NCBI GenBank assembly: GCA_003165135.1
Contig: PLSN01000406.1
Span: forward strand, 5,354-16,277
Reading direction: 5' to 3'
From: Bacteroidota bacterium
GTDB taxonomy: Bacteria > Bacteroidota > Bacteroidia > Chitinophagales > LD1
Length of the DNA stretch: 10,924 nt
Shown here: piece by piece, positions 1 to 7,502 of the stretch
How positions within the stretch are numbered: the first letter of the stretch is position 1
How the letters are laid out: every line of letters starts with the position of its first letter
The notes under the pieces: model-generated
The model's input: only the letters and a program-made list of their open reading frames with translations
What the model was told of the DNA's origin: nothing
Databases searched by the model: none
Position numbers and translations under genes: made by a program

Positions 1-1501
1 GATCCTTTTCGGCGATCAGTGATGCGAATACCAATGGTGGTGCCTGTGAGGACATGCTCAGGATACTGTCTCTGTATGGGTGACCCTCAATCAGGAGGGA
101 GAGGCTTTTGAGCTTATCATATAGCCGTTCATCCGTTTCTTTTTTCTGATGCCTGTCGCTGGCCCGGATAAAACAAAAAAGAGAATCCGGTATCCAGCCA
201 ATCGGTGTCTTGACAAACAAGGCAGCGAGATGACCTTGGATTTCCCTTTGCTTCTCGGTAAACCCGAGATGCTCTAATGCGATCAGTTGGTCTATGGTAC
301 CCGAGATCTCCTCAAGGGACCATTCTACATTTTTGCTTTCTGCTATTGATGTCTCGATAGATGCTTTCTCCTGATTCTTTTCGTTCAGCCATCCTCTCAG
401 TAGCAGCACGAAATCGCTATAGGCGCTGATACTGAGATTGCGCGGGCTCTGCGGATTTCCCTTGACCTCCGGCAGCGAGTAGTTTTCGAGAAATGTGATC
501 ACCTCCTCCAATTCTTTGACGCCAAGTTCGCGAAGAGAAAGATCAAAAGGAGTGAAAACGACATTGAAGTATAAAGCGATATTTTTTGACAGACAGAACT
601 CCAGCATTTGCGGTAGCTCTCTCCAGTTGGTAGCGATGGGACAGGCAGCCATTGAGATGAATGTCTTTTTCCTCTTGGTATAATCCAGAAAGTAGTCCAG
701 ATTTTCCATCACTTTATCAAAGTTGCCATTTACACGGATCTTTTTATATGTTTCTTTTTCTACTGAGTCGATAGACAGGATAATCCCAGCATTGAGTCCT
801 TCCAGCAGGTTTTTGATACGATTGTTTAGGAAGGTACCATTAGTGGTGATGTGCATCCTGATACGCGGATTGATCTTGAGAATACGCTCCCAAATAGACA
901 GGTAGATGTCTATCATAAATGGCTCTCCACCTAGAAATTTGGCATCCGTTAAATGCGGTATGAACTCCTCCAACTCATCCACGAATTTTTCATTGTACGG
1001 AGAAATGATGGGAGGAAGTTTTTCCCTGTTCTTGCGAATGCTGGAGGAGAAGCTGCCATTGCACATGATGCATTCGAGATTGCATTCATTGCTGAGCTCA
1101 AACTCCATCACTTTGGGATAGGCAAAGCCGCCACTGAGTTTTCGGGCGACAGATGCCAATTTGTCTGAAAAGGAATTAGTAGCAAACTCATCGTAATATC
1201 GTGCCCTCACTCCCTGATAGTTTCCTGCTTCGATCATCTTGCCGCATTCTATGCAGCCACCACCGAGATTATTGTCGGAGATATAGCCCTTTAACGCTTC
1301 GAGTTTCTGCCCCTGCCATATTTCGCGGATCCTTTGTTCGGGCCATTTGCCTAGTACATGTTTGAAGTTATAGCAGCAGGCACGTACGTCACCGGTCTGT
1401 TCGAAATTCAGATTGACATAAGGGGCGTGGCATACAATGCTTTTTTTTGCGCATGTGCGGGAGGTGTTGTAGGACTGCTTTGTTTGGTTTGATAAGATCA
1501 T
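1..1501 (-). CDS. Radical SAM protein with N-terminal twitch/SPASM-like cysteine region (3' end beyond the window)
   Basis: I translated this frame by hand from the ATG at 1501 to the left edge: 500 codons with no stop, so the C-terminus is missing. Residues 140-147 carry the radical SAM motif CX3CX2C (C140, C144, C147), which binds the 4Fe-4S cluster that cleaves S-adenosylmethionine. GGEPF at 191-195 is the usual SAM-binding loop. Upstream of that core lie C42-C43 and C83/C86, a SPASM/twitch-like auxiliary-cluster pattern placed before the barrel instead of after it. This order is known in the 'N-terminal twitch' radical SAM family. The substrate is unknown. Beyond about residue 330 the sequence is helical and charged, with no motif I recognise. 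An in-frame stop lies 24 bases upstream and no other start falls between, so the ATG is secure. No Shine-Dalgarno site is seen. It is the last visible gene of the minus-strand operon, 24 bases after the GT32-like gene, so a role in modifying the same product is inferred. Confidence 0.88.
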   Translation of the reverse strand, partial: MILSNQTKQSYNTSRTCAKKSIVCHAPYVNLNFEQTGDVRACCYNFKHVLGKWPEQRIREIWQGQKLEALKGYISDNNLGGGCIECGKMIEAGNYQGVRARYYDEFATNSFSDKLASVARKLSGGFAYPKVMEFELSNECNLECIMCNGSFSSSIRKNREKLPPIISPYNEKFVDELEEFIPHLTDAKFLGGEPFMIDIYLSIWERILKINPRIRMHITTNGTFLNNRIKNLLEGLNAGIILSIDSVEKETYKKIRVNGNFDKVMENLDYFLDYTKRKKTFISMAACPIATNWRELPQMLEFCLSKNIALYFNVVFTPFDLSLRELGVKELEEVITFLENYSLPEVKGNPQSPRNLSISAYSDFVLLLRGWLNEKNQEKASIETSIAESKNVEWSLEEISGTIDQLIALEHLGFTEKQREIQGHLAALFVKTPIGWIPDSLFCFIRASDRHQKKETDERLYDKLKSLSLLIEGHPYRDSILSMSSQAPPLVFASLIAEKD

Positions 1502-1525
1502 GAGTGCTGCGCAGGTAATTATTTA

Positions 1526-2317
1526 TCAATGAAAGTAATGAAAATGTCTTATTCTATTCGCTATCCTGCCCATGATAGATTCCGGGATAGTGAATAGCCT
1601 GTATTTTTCGAGCAGCTTAGCCAATGTGGATTTGAAATAGAAATCCTGTTTTGAGATATTCCGGGAGCGCCACTCCTCATTTTGCCAGTGAATGAAATAC
1701 CAATCCTGAGGGAGCAGATCTCCATAATTGACAAAGCGGCTGGTCTTGTCCCATTGGTCGGGATTGCTGACGCCGGTTTTGATGAAGCTCTGAAGCTGAA
1801 GTGCTGCAATATGCTTGTTTAGAATCTCAATGGGCTTGTGCCAGTCGGTGTTATTTTCATCTATGGACTGAATACTTTCTTCATAACATAGTTTCATAAG
1901 CTCACTATGCTTCGGGCACTTCATCACATTTCCGACCATACTAAGCTCATGATGATCTCTGAAAAAATAGGACTCGGGAAAATCAAATGGTTTCAAACAG
2001 CTCACATCCATATCTACCCACCAGCCGCCGTTTTCATAGAGCAGCTTATATCTGAAGATGTCCGAAAAACCTGCTACACTTCCCTTGCCATGACCGTATT
2101 TATTTGTGTTTTTGTAACTGAAGACCAGGGACTGCGGGATGATCAGGGAAGCGTCGCATATTTCTACTCCAGTGGGGAGGGGCGTGAGCAGCGGTTCATA
2201 GGTCCACAGTCGGAATGTATGACCCATCCTTAGAAAGGAACTTATCGTGAGCAATTCAATTTTACTCAGTTTGTTCCCTATCCATAATGCATTGATTATT
2301 TTGTTTGCCGCATCCAT
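1526..2317 (-). CDS. GT32-like DXD glycosyltransferase
   Basis: A 263-residue protein with the signature of the small 'DXD sugar-binding' glycosyltransferases (GT32/Gly_transf_sug type). It opens with IINALWIGNKLS, the start of a nucleotide-sugar Rossmann-like fold. FSDIFRY at 84-90 is followed by GGWWVDMD, with the metal-binding D102-M-D104. The family transfers a sugar from a nucleotide donor, often in capsule, LPS or glycolipid synthesis. No membrane segment or signal peptide is visible, so it is probably cytoplasmic or at the inner membrane face. The length is normal for the family. The ATG directly follows the TAG of the upstream GT8-like gene (TAGATG, no gap), which suggests translational coupling; AAGGA lies four bases before it. 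Donor and acceptor cannot be read from sequence. The sugar-nucleotide enzymes upstream in the same operon are plausible suppliers. Confidence 0.85.
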   Translation of the reverse strand: MDAANKIINALWIGNKLSKIELLTISSFLRMGHTFRLWTYEPLLTPLPTGVEICDASLIIPQSLVFSYKNTNKYGHGKGSVAGFSDIFRYKLLYENGGWWVDMDVSCLKPFDFPESYFFRDHHELSMVGNVMKCPKHSELMKLCYEESIQSIDENNTDWHKPIEILNKHIAALQLQSFIKTGVSNPDQWDKTSRFVNYGDLLPQDWYFIHWQNEEWRSRNISKQDFYFKSTLAKLLEKYRLFTIPESIMGRIANRIRHFHYFH

Positions 2318-3514
2318 CTATTCCTTAATGTGTTTGGCCACATCTCTCCATACATGCCACTGCGTGTCGCCCCAGTGGTGGTAGATATGGATGAAATGAG
2401 GTTTAATAATTTTTTGAGATGTGACGATGCGAAATGTCAGCTCACCACAATATTCTATGTTCTTATTATTGAAATCTGCTATGAGGTTAAAAGCGAGGGG
2501 GAGTGTAGGATGGTCCTGCAAACCGAAATGCCAAACCGTAGCAGCCAGCGTGCCCTGATCTCTGGTCCTCCATGCTTTATCTTTGAAGATATCCATCGTG
2601 GTACGATGCCAGTGATCGAGAAAATCAGCTGAATCATCATTGAACAGGAAAACCCCGCCATTCCAGTGCTGCCAGCTGAAAGGACTGACGCGTATGCCAA
2701 ATTTCTCATCGAGTTTTTCTATCAGGTGGCTGCAAATCAGGTTGGTCAGTGAAGTGCCGTCCTGTCTTGACCATTGTTTCGTAATGGGATCGTAGGAGAA
2801 TCCTGTTTTCTCCGACACATAGAGGATATCGTCTTTGGCATTGGGTGGATAAGATAGAAGTGTGCCATTCTGATCATACCAAAGACCGAGTGCCTTATCC
2901 ATTTTATACTGATCATTGAGATGATAGTATTTGCCTGGCAGGCTGTATTTGAATGTATGCCATTGATAAACCAATTTGGAAGATTTGGTCTTTGCTATCA
3001 GAGCCTCTATCTCGTTGATGCAATTGTCAATGTAATTCAGTTTCGGCAGTACGTTCTGATAAAAGTCATTATGAAAATAGTAAGGCTTAGGGCTGTCGAT
3101 CTTAAAGGCCTCCATGCAGCCGCAGTATATCGCAGATGGACTAAACTCCTCCAGCACACAGTGGTCGGTGCAGAAAGTGATGGGCGATCTGTACTCGCTA
3201 AAGATCTGGTCTACTTTGTCATCCAGCGCTACCACATCGGTGTCGAGATAGCAGTAGTTATTGCCCTTGGGTAGAAATTTGTGAAGGCCGGTTTTGAGAT
3301 AGATGCTGGCCTGGTGGTGATCATATTCTGTGGGTGCCCTGATAGCGATGACCTCTTCGTGAACGACGGGTATCTCGTTTCTGGCGGGATCTGTGATGAT
3401 CAGTATCCTGCTGCAGGAAAATCTCCTGAGTGAGATCAATGAGAAATGTAGGGAGTCTATATGCTCCCGCGCACCGCACACTACGAATACAAATATATTT
3501 TCCGTCTTGTCCAT
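2318..3514 (-). CDS. GT8-like (GT-A fold) glycosyltransferase
   Basis: A 398-residue protein resembling nucleotide-diphospho-sugar transferases of the GT8 type. The N-terminus (IFVFVVCGARE) forms the first strand of a GT-A fold. YLDTDVV holds the metal- and nucleotide-binding D91-T-D93. WNGGVFLF at 284-291 and the R-D-Q-G around 318-321 match acceptor and active-site segments of the family, and the C-terminal HHWGD resembles the His-Gly pyrophosphate-binding end. Residues about 110-270 are a long insert with no motif I recognise, making the protein longer than typical GT8 members of about 300 residues. It probably transfers a hexose or hexuronic acid from a UDP-sugar, which fits the UDP-glucuronate epimerase just upstream in the operon, but that donor is inferred. 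The start ATG is one base after the epimerase stop (TAAAATG), with AGGA and an A-rich stretch upstream. Exact family assignment is moderate; being a glycosyltransferase is firm. Confidence 0.8.
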   Translation of the reverse strand: MDKTENIFVFVVCGAREHIDSLHFSLISLRRFSCSRILIITDPARNEIPVVHEEVIAIRAPTEYDHHQASIYLKTGLHKFLPKGNNYCYLDTDVVALDDKVDQIFSEYRSPITFCTDHCVLEEFSPSAIYCGCMEAFKIDSPKPYYFHNDFYQNVLPKLNYIDNCINEIEALIAKTKSSKLVYQWHTFKYSLPGKYYHLNDQYKMDKALGLWYDQNGTLLSYPPNAKDDILYVSEKTGFSYDPITKQWSRQDGTSLTNLICSHLIEKLDEKFGIRVSPFSWQHWNGGVFLFNDDSADFLDHWHRTTMDIFKDKAWRTRDQGTLAATVWHFGLQDHPTLPLAFNLIADFNNKNIEYCGELTFRIVTSQKIIKPHFIHIYHHWGDTQWHVWRDVAKHIKE

Positions 3515-3515
3515 T

Positions 3516-4535
3516 TTATTTTTTCCTGCGGCTCTGATAGGATAGGTACCAGTCTACGGTTTTCTCCAGCCCTTTCTCCACGCCGGTAGTCGGTTTGAAT
3601 CCTATGAAATCAAACAGCCTGCTACAGTCCGCGAAGGTACAGATCATTTCCTCTTTATTCATAGGAGCGCTCTCGATGATCGCTTTTTTCTGAAAGATAT
3701 TCTCGAGGATCCCCAGATAGTCGCGGAGGTTTACTGGTTTGCCTTCTCCGATGTTGTATATGGCATGGGGACTCGAGGTTTCTCCGTTCAGCAGTTTAGA
3801 CAGGACTCTGGTGATGGACTCTACAATGTCGCCGACGAAAGTGAAATCGCGCTCCATATTGCCATGATTGAATAGAGTGATCGGCCTCTCCTCCAGGATG
3901 TTTTTTATGAACGAATAGGTGGCCATGTCAGGTCGGACCCATGGGCCATAGACGGTAAAGAAGCGCAGACCGATGGCTTCCATGTCGTAGAGAGTAGTAT
4001 AGTTCTCCGCTGCTAGCTCATTCATTCTTTTGGTAACCGCGTAGTAGTTGAGCAGATTGTCAATCGCTGCATCTTCTCTGAAAAGGTTTTGCTTATTGCC
4101 ACCATAGACGGAGGAGCTGGAAGCGTAAATGATCTTTCCGACATGGTGAATCCGGCATAGTTCCAGCAGATTAGTAAAGCCCTGAATGTTTGACTGCTCA
4201 TAGATTACAGGATTGGAGATCGACTGCCGCACGCCAGTCATAGCCGCGAGATTTATGACCAGATCAAACCGATGCTTCGCAAAAAGGCGCGCAAGCCGAT
4301 CAGTATCTGTGATGTCTAGCTTATAGAAAAGATGATCATTGTTTTTTAATCGCATCTCTTCATCCCACTCTGGGGTAGCCTTGCCAGTGAGATAGGTTAG
4401 TCGGTCGAGTTTGATCTGATGATTGGAAAAAGAGGAAAAATTGTCCAACGCCACAATCTCATGATCCTGAAAAAGCCTTTGATATACATTCAAGCCTATA
4501 AAGCCGGCTGCCCCGGTCAGTAAGATCTTTGCCAT
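3516..4535 (-). CDS. UDP-glucuronate 4-epimerase-like SDR
   Basis: A 339-residue extended short-chain dehydrogenase. GAAGFIG at 8-14 is the NAD-binding loop, with D31 after the second strand for the adenosine ribose. The catalytic set is Ser in the ASSSSVYG stretch (139-145) and Y165-x3-K169. FFTVYGPWVRPDMA at 192-205 followed by LFNHGNMERDFT is the hallmark of UDP-glucuronate 4-epimerases (CapI/LpsL/MoeE5 group), which interconvert UDP-glucuronate and UDP-galacturonate. One departure is visible: Val200 replaces the usual Gly in VYGPWGRPDMA. The length is normal. The gene lies 10 bases after the AsnB-like gene and one base before the GT8-like gene, so it probably feeds that glycosyltransferase. 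The start is preceded by an A-rich leader with no strong Shine-Dalgarno. Alternatives include 4-epimerization of a related UDP-uronate; a UDP-GlcA/GalA activity is the best reading. Confidence 0.87.
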   Translation of the reverse strand: MAKILLTGAAGFIGLNVYQRLFQDHEIVALDNFSSFSNHQIKLDRLTYLTGKATPEWDEEMRLKNNDHLFYKLDITDTDRLARLFAKHRFDLVINLAAMTGVRQSISNPVIYEQSNIQGFTNLLELCRIHHVGKIIYASSSSVYGGNKQNLFREDAAIDNLLNYYAVTKRMNELAAENYTTLYDMEAIGLRFFTVYGPWVRPDMATYSFIKNILEERPITLFNHGNMERDFTFVGDIVESITRVLSKLLNGETSSPHAIYNIGEGKPVNLRDYLGILENIFQKKAIIESAPMNKEEMICTFADCSRLFDFIGFKPTTGVEKGLEKTVDWYLSYQSRRKK

Positions 4536-4545
4536 ATTCTTTTTT

Positions 4546-6324
4546 TTATCCGCACCAGTGCTGATACCATTTCTCCATTACTATCAGTTTCCAGAGCTTC
4601 CAGTACTGCTGGTGAGCAACCAGTTGAAGATAATATTCTTTCCTTATTATTCCATCGCTGATCAATCTGGAGCTGTCCAGCGTGGCCTTATAAAAATTGA
4701 GATCCATATAATAACTATCAGGCCCGACAAAACCCTGTTTTTTTCTATTTAGTATTTTTTCGGGCAAATAGTTTTTTATGTTTTCGTAGAGGAGGAACTT
4801 AGTAATGTTGGGGTTGAAATACCTTTTCTCATTCACGCTTAGTACTGATTCAAATAGCTCATGATCCAAAAAGGGCACTCGTACCTCGAGTGAATTTGCC
4901 ATGCTGGCACGGTCTATTTTGGTCAGCACCAGTTCACCCATAAAGCATTTGATATCCATTTTCTGTATAGACTGAAGTGGGCTGAGAGATGGATCGAAAT
5001 GCTGACGATAAAACCAGTCTGTATCCTCCGGGATATACTGTTGATAGGCCGGAGTATAAAGTTGTGACAGCTCAATAGCATCAAATCTTCCCATAGCCAT
5101 CGCCTCCGCATAGAAAGCCAATGTGGACTGCTTATCTGCGGTGAAGAATTTTCTGATCTTTTTAGAGAGGGTTAGATGATTTCGCGCGAAGAATTCTTTC
5201 TGCCAGGTATAGCCTCCCAATAACTCATCTGCACCTTCGCCGCTCATCACTGCTTTTACAGTTTTGGCTGCCAGATGGCTGACCATCCAGGTGGGGATGA
5301 TAGAGATATCCGCTATCGGTTCATCGTATACCTGAGGCATGATATCCAGCAGGTCCAGTGAAGTCCTCTTTGCGATAGTAGTCTGCAGAGGCACATTGAA
5401 TTTTTCGGCGACGATGGCAGCGAAGCGGTCCTCGCTATTGTCCCAATGATTGAAGCCAATAGAAAAAGTATAAGGCCTGTAGCCTGCGCGACTGAGGTAG
5501 TATACTATCGAGGAGCTGTCATATCCGCCACTCAAAAAAGAACCGACAGGTAGATCGCTCCGGGCATGTATACGGACAGATTCGCCGAACTCCTTGTCAA
5601 ACAACTGAACCAGTTCTTCTTCAGAGACCTTTTTATCGCCAAAAGGTATGATCCAATAGGTCTTGTCGGAGAGGCTATTAGTACGAATATCGTATTCTGA
5701 ATAGCTGGCAGGTGGCAGTTTTGAGATGCCTTTCCAGATCGTTTTGGGCGAAGGGATATATCTGTATACAAAAAAATCAGAAAAGGCAGAAAAGTCCATC
5801 TCGCGTTTCACGGAGGGATCCTCTAGGATGGCTTTCAGCTCTGAAGCGAAGATCAGACCAGCCGCGTCATGCCTGTAATAAAGAGGTTTGATCCCGAAGC
5901 GGTCCCTGACCAAGTATAACTTCCCTCGCCGCTGATCTACCAGTCCGAATGCAAACATACCCTTGAGCCTGCTCAGTACATTAATCCCCCACTGCTCATA
6001 ACCATGCAGGATGACCTCGGTGTCCGTCTGTGTCCTAAATTGATGCCCCTCTTTGATGAGTATTTCGCGCAGCTCGATGTAGTTGTAGATCTCTCCGTTC
6101 AGAACAATCCAGATACTGTCATCCTCATTGCTCATGGGCTGCCGGCCGGCGGGAGATAGATCGAGAAAGGACAGCCTTCTGTGACCAAGCGCTATGCTGT
6201 CATTATTCAAATAATGGCTGTCGGCATCATCCGGCCCGCGATGTGCGAGTGCATCTCGCATCCTGTCAAAGACGGCATGGTCTATCGTTCCTGACACTTT
6301 AATATGTCCTACAATACCACACAT
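4546..6324 (-). CDS. asnB: Asparagine synthase (glutamine-hydrolysing) family amidotransferase
   Basis: A 592-residue two-domain protein. The N-terminal Ntn glutaminase domain starts with the nucleophile Cys2 exposed after Met removal (MCGIVG). It has HRGPDD at 28-33, LNGEIYNY at 75-82 and Asp101, which bind glutamine. The C-terminal synthetase domain has the ATP PP-loop SGGYDS at 265-270. All key residues are present, so ammonia from glutamine should be delivered to an adenylated carboxylate. Housekeeping AsnB makes asparagine, but members inside glycan and natural-product clusters often amidate other acids, for example uronic acids (WbpS, and MoeF5/MoeH5 of moenomycin). Sitting directly before a UDP-glucuronate 4-epimerase, this copy may make a uronamide sugar; that substrate is inferred. 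The start ATG abuts the TAG of the UbiA gene (TAGATG) and has an AGGAGG 12 bases upstream. The symbol denotes the family, not a proven asparagine role. Confidence 0.9.
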   Translation of the reverse strand: MCGIVGHIKVSGTIDHAVFDRMRDALAHRGPDDADSHYLNNDSIALGHRRLSFLDLSPAGRQPMSNEDDSIWIVLNGEIYNYIELREILIKEGHQFRTQTDTEVILHGYEQWGINVLSRLKGMFAFGLVDQRRGKLYLVRDRFGIKPLYYRHDAAGLIFASELKAILEDPSVKREMDFSAFSDFFVYRYIPSPKTIWKGISKLPPASYSEYDIRTNSLSDKTYWIIPFGDKKVSEEELVQLFDKEFGESVRIHARSDLPVGSFLSGGYDSSSIVYYLSRAGYRPYTFSIGFNHWDNSEDRFAAIVAEKFNVPLQTTIAKRTSLDLLDIMPQVYDEPIADISIIPTWMVSHLAAKTVKAVMSGEGADELLGGYTWQKEFFARNHLTLSKKIRKFFTADKQSTLAFYAEAMAMGRFDAIELSQLYTPAYQQYIPEDTDWFYRQHFDPSLSPLQSIQKMDIKCFMGELVLTKIDRASMANSLEVRVPFLDHELFESVLSVNEKRYFNPNITKFLLYENIKNYLPEKILNRKKQGFVGPDSYYMDLNFYKATLDSSRLISDGIIRKEYYLQLVAHQQYWKLWKLIVMEKWYQHWCG

Positions 6325-7497
6325 CTATCTGTTATTCCTCCTTTTTTTTCTAAAGTAATCTAAGGCAGACATCTGTTCCTTCTTGAGGTCAATACTCAAG
6401 ATGAGCAGGCTGTAATAGATCAAGTGATTGATGACCTTTGAGATAAAAATACAAATTGGAAGCACTATCGAGTAGTGTATGTATCCGAGCGGAAGGTTGT
6501 TTCGGATATTAGAGCCTATGCGGATAATGCTGCGATAGAGATCGAAATTGAATAAAGTGATATGCAGGACAAGTAGGATGATGAAATAGCCATTGCTAAA
6601 AGACAGCAGGATAAGATAGATCGCAGGCAGCCATTTTTCGTAGACATTATTCGGGAAATAGCGAAGGGGGAGATCCGGTAGTTCCTCTTGGGTCAGATGT
6701 ATGTACCAGAAACTACTCCGGAAGCACAGCACGAAAACAGCAGCGATACATACTGCGAAAAGATGTTCTCCGACTGTGAGCAATGAGAAAAAAGCCAGAC
6801 AAAAGGCTAACTCGAGCAGGATGACAACCTGCAGTATTTGAAGGATTTTTTTAGTGTCTGTAGTACCTGCGAATGTTTGGGTGCCGGATGATAGGTCTGA
6901 GCTTGTGTCTTCAAGCTGATGGATCAGGATATTTCTCAAGCCGCTCAGCAGCTGCCAGAAAAAGAGTAAGGCAAATGCGATGTATGGCAGCGAAATAGAT
7001 GATGCCAGAAAGAAAGTATATGCCGCGAGAATAGTCGGAATGGCATGCGCATATAGGCTATCGACCAGTACACCTGCAGCGCCTTTTTCTTTCAGTCTGA
7101 CTGGTGGGCAAGAATATAGCAGGAATAGAGACAGTTGTATACCGATCAGCCAGAAGCTCGGTCCGTCAGCAGGTAGAAAAAACCAGGGCATTGCTATTAG
7201 GCTGATCGACACTATGGCTAGACCTATCTGATAGACGAGAGGTTTGGCGAGGAGGAAATTCTTTTTGCTGGCTAGCATATCTTTTTCTTTGTCAAAAAAG
7301 TCATTGGTGAGGTAGCCGAAGGATGCAAAGCCCGTGATGACCAGTATGGAAAATAGCGCAAGCGGAATGAAGCGCTCAAATGAAATATGAAACCAAAGGG
7401 CAAATAGATATACAAAACCCATAAGCAGAGAGGCCTTGCTGGTCCACCAGTCATCTGCTCTGAAGGGCTGTATTGGTATGCTGCCGGATTGACCCAT
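6325..7497 (-). CDS. UbiA-family membrane prenyltransferase
   Basis: A 390-residue integral membrane protein with about eight or nine hydrophobic segments. The first Asp-rich motif is TNDFFDKEKD (N65, D66, D69, D73), matching NDxxDxxxD, which holds magnesium and the prenyl diphosphate. YSCPPVRLKEKG at 128-139 is the UbiA-type loop. The second Asp motif is D197-x3-D201 followed by a Gly at 205 (DxxxDxxxG). The fold transfers a prenyl group from a prenyl diphosphate, or phosphoribose onto prenyl phosphate in the DPPR-synthase branch. It is longer than most UbiA proteins (about 290-310), with an extra C-terminal stretch of hydrophobic helices and a basic tail (RKKRRNNR). The HPxKxxRP segment often seen after the first motif is absent. 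It follows the methyltransferase after 5 bases and abuts the AsnB-like gene, so it acts in the same pathway. The aromatic, sugar or lipid acceptor cannot be told. Confidence 0.88.
   Translation of the reverse strand: MGQSGSIPIQPFRADDWWTSKASLLMGFVYLFALWFHISFERFIPLALFSILVITGFASFGYLTNDFFDKEKDMLASKKNFLLAKPLVYQIGLAIVSISLIAMPWFFLPADGPSFWLIGIQLSLFLLYSCPPVRLKEKGAAGVLVDSLYAHAIPTILAAYTFFLASSISLPYIAFALLFFWQLLSGLRNILIHQLEDTSSDLSSGTQTFAGTTDTKKILQILQVVILLELAFCLAFFSLLTVGEHLFAVCIAAVFVLCFRSSFWYIHLTQEELPDLPLRYFPNNVYEKWLPAIYLILLSFSNGYFIILLVLHITLFNFDLYRSIIRIGSNIRNNLPLGYIHYSIVLPICIFISKVINHLIYYSLLILSIDLKKEQMSALDYFRKKRRNNR
6337..6342 (-). promoter_or_regulatory. AGGAGG Shine-Dalgarno-like site before the AsnB-like gene
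   Basis: On the minus strand AGGAGG lies 12 bases before the ATG at 6324, inside the last codons of the UbiA gene (Arg-Arg). The other genes in the operon show no such strong site, so it could raise initiation on this gene. It may also be a chance result of two AGG arginine codons; the spacing is longer than optimal. Confidence 0.35.
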
Positions 7498-7502
7498 ATT
7501 TA

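Noticed and set aside
1..5. GATC at the very first bases, possibly a cloning junction
   Set aside because: A four-base match is too likely by chance, and the radical SAM frame runs to the edge without a break.
495..1168. Several 60-71 residue plus-strand open frames
   Set aside because: All are opposite the radical SAM gene, which has a continuous 500-codon frame with CX3CX2C and GGEPF motifs.
1907..2233. 108-residue plus-strand open frame
   Set aside because: It lies antisense to the GT32-like gene, matches no known fold, and the minus-strand frame carries clear motifs.
2921..3274. 117-residue plus-strand open frame
   Set aside because: Antisense to the GT8-like gene; hydrophobic low-information translation, a shadow of the real frame.
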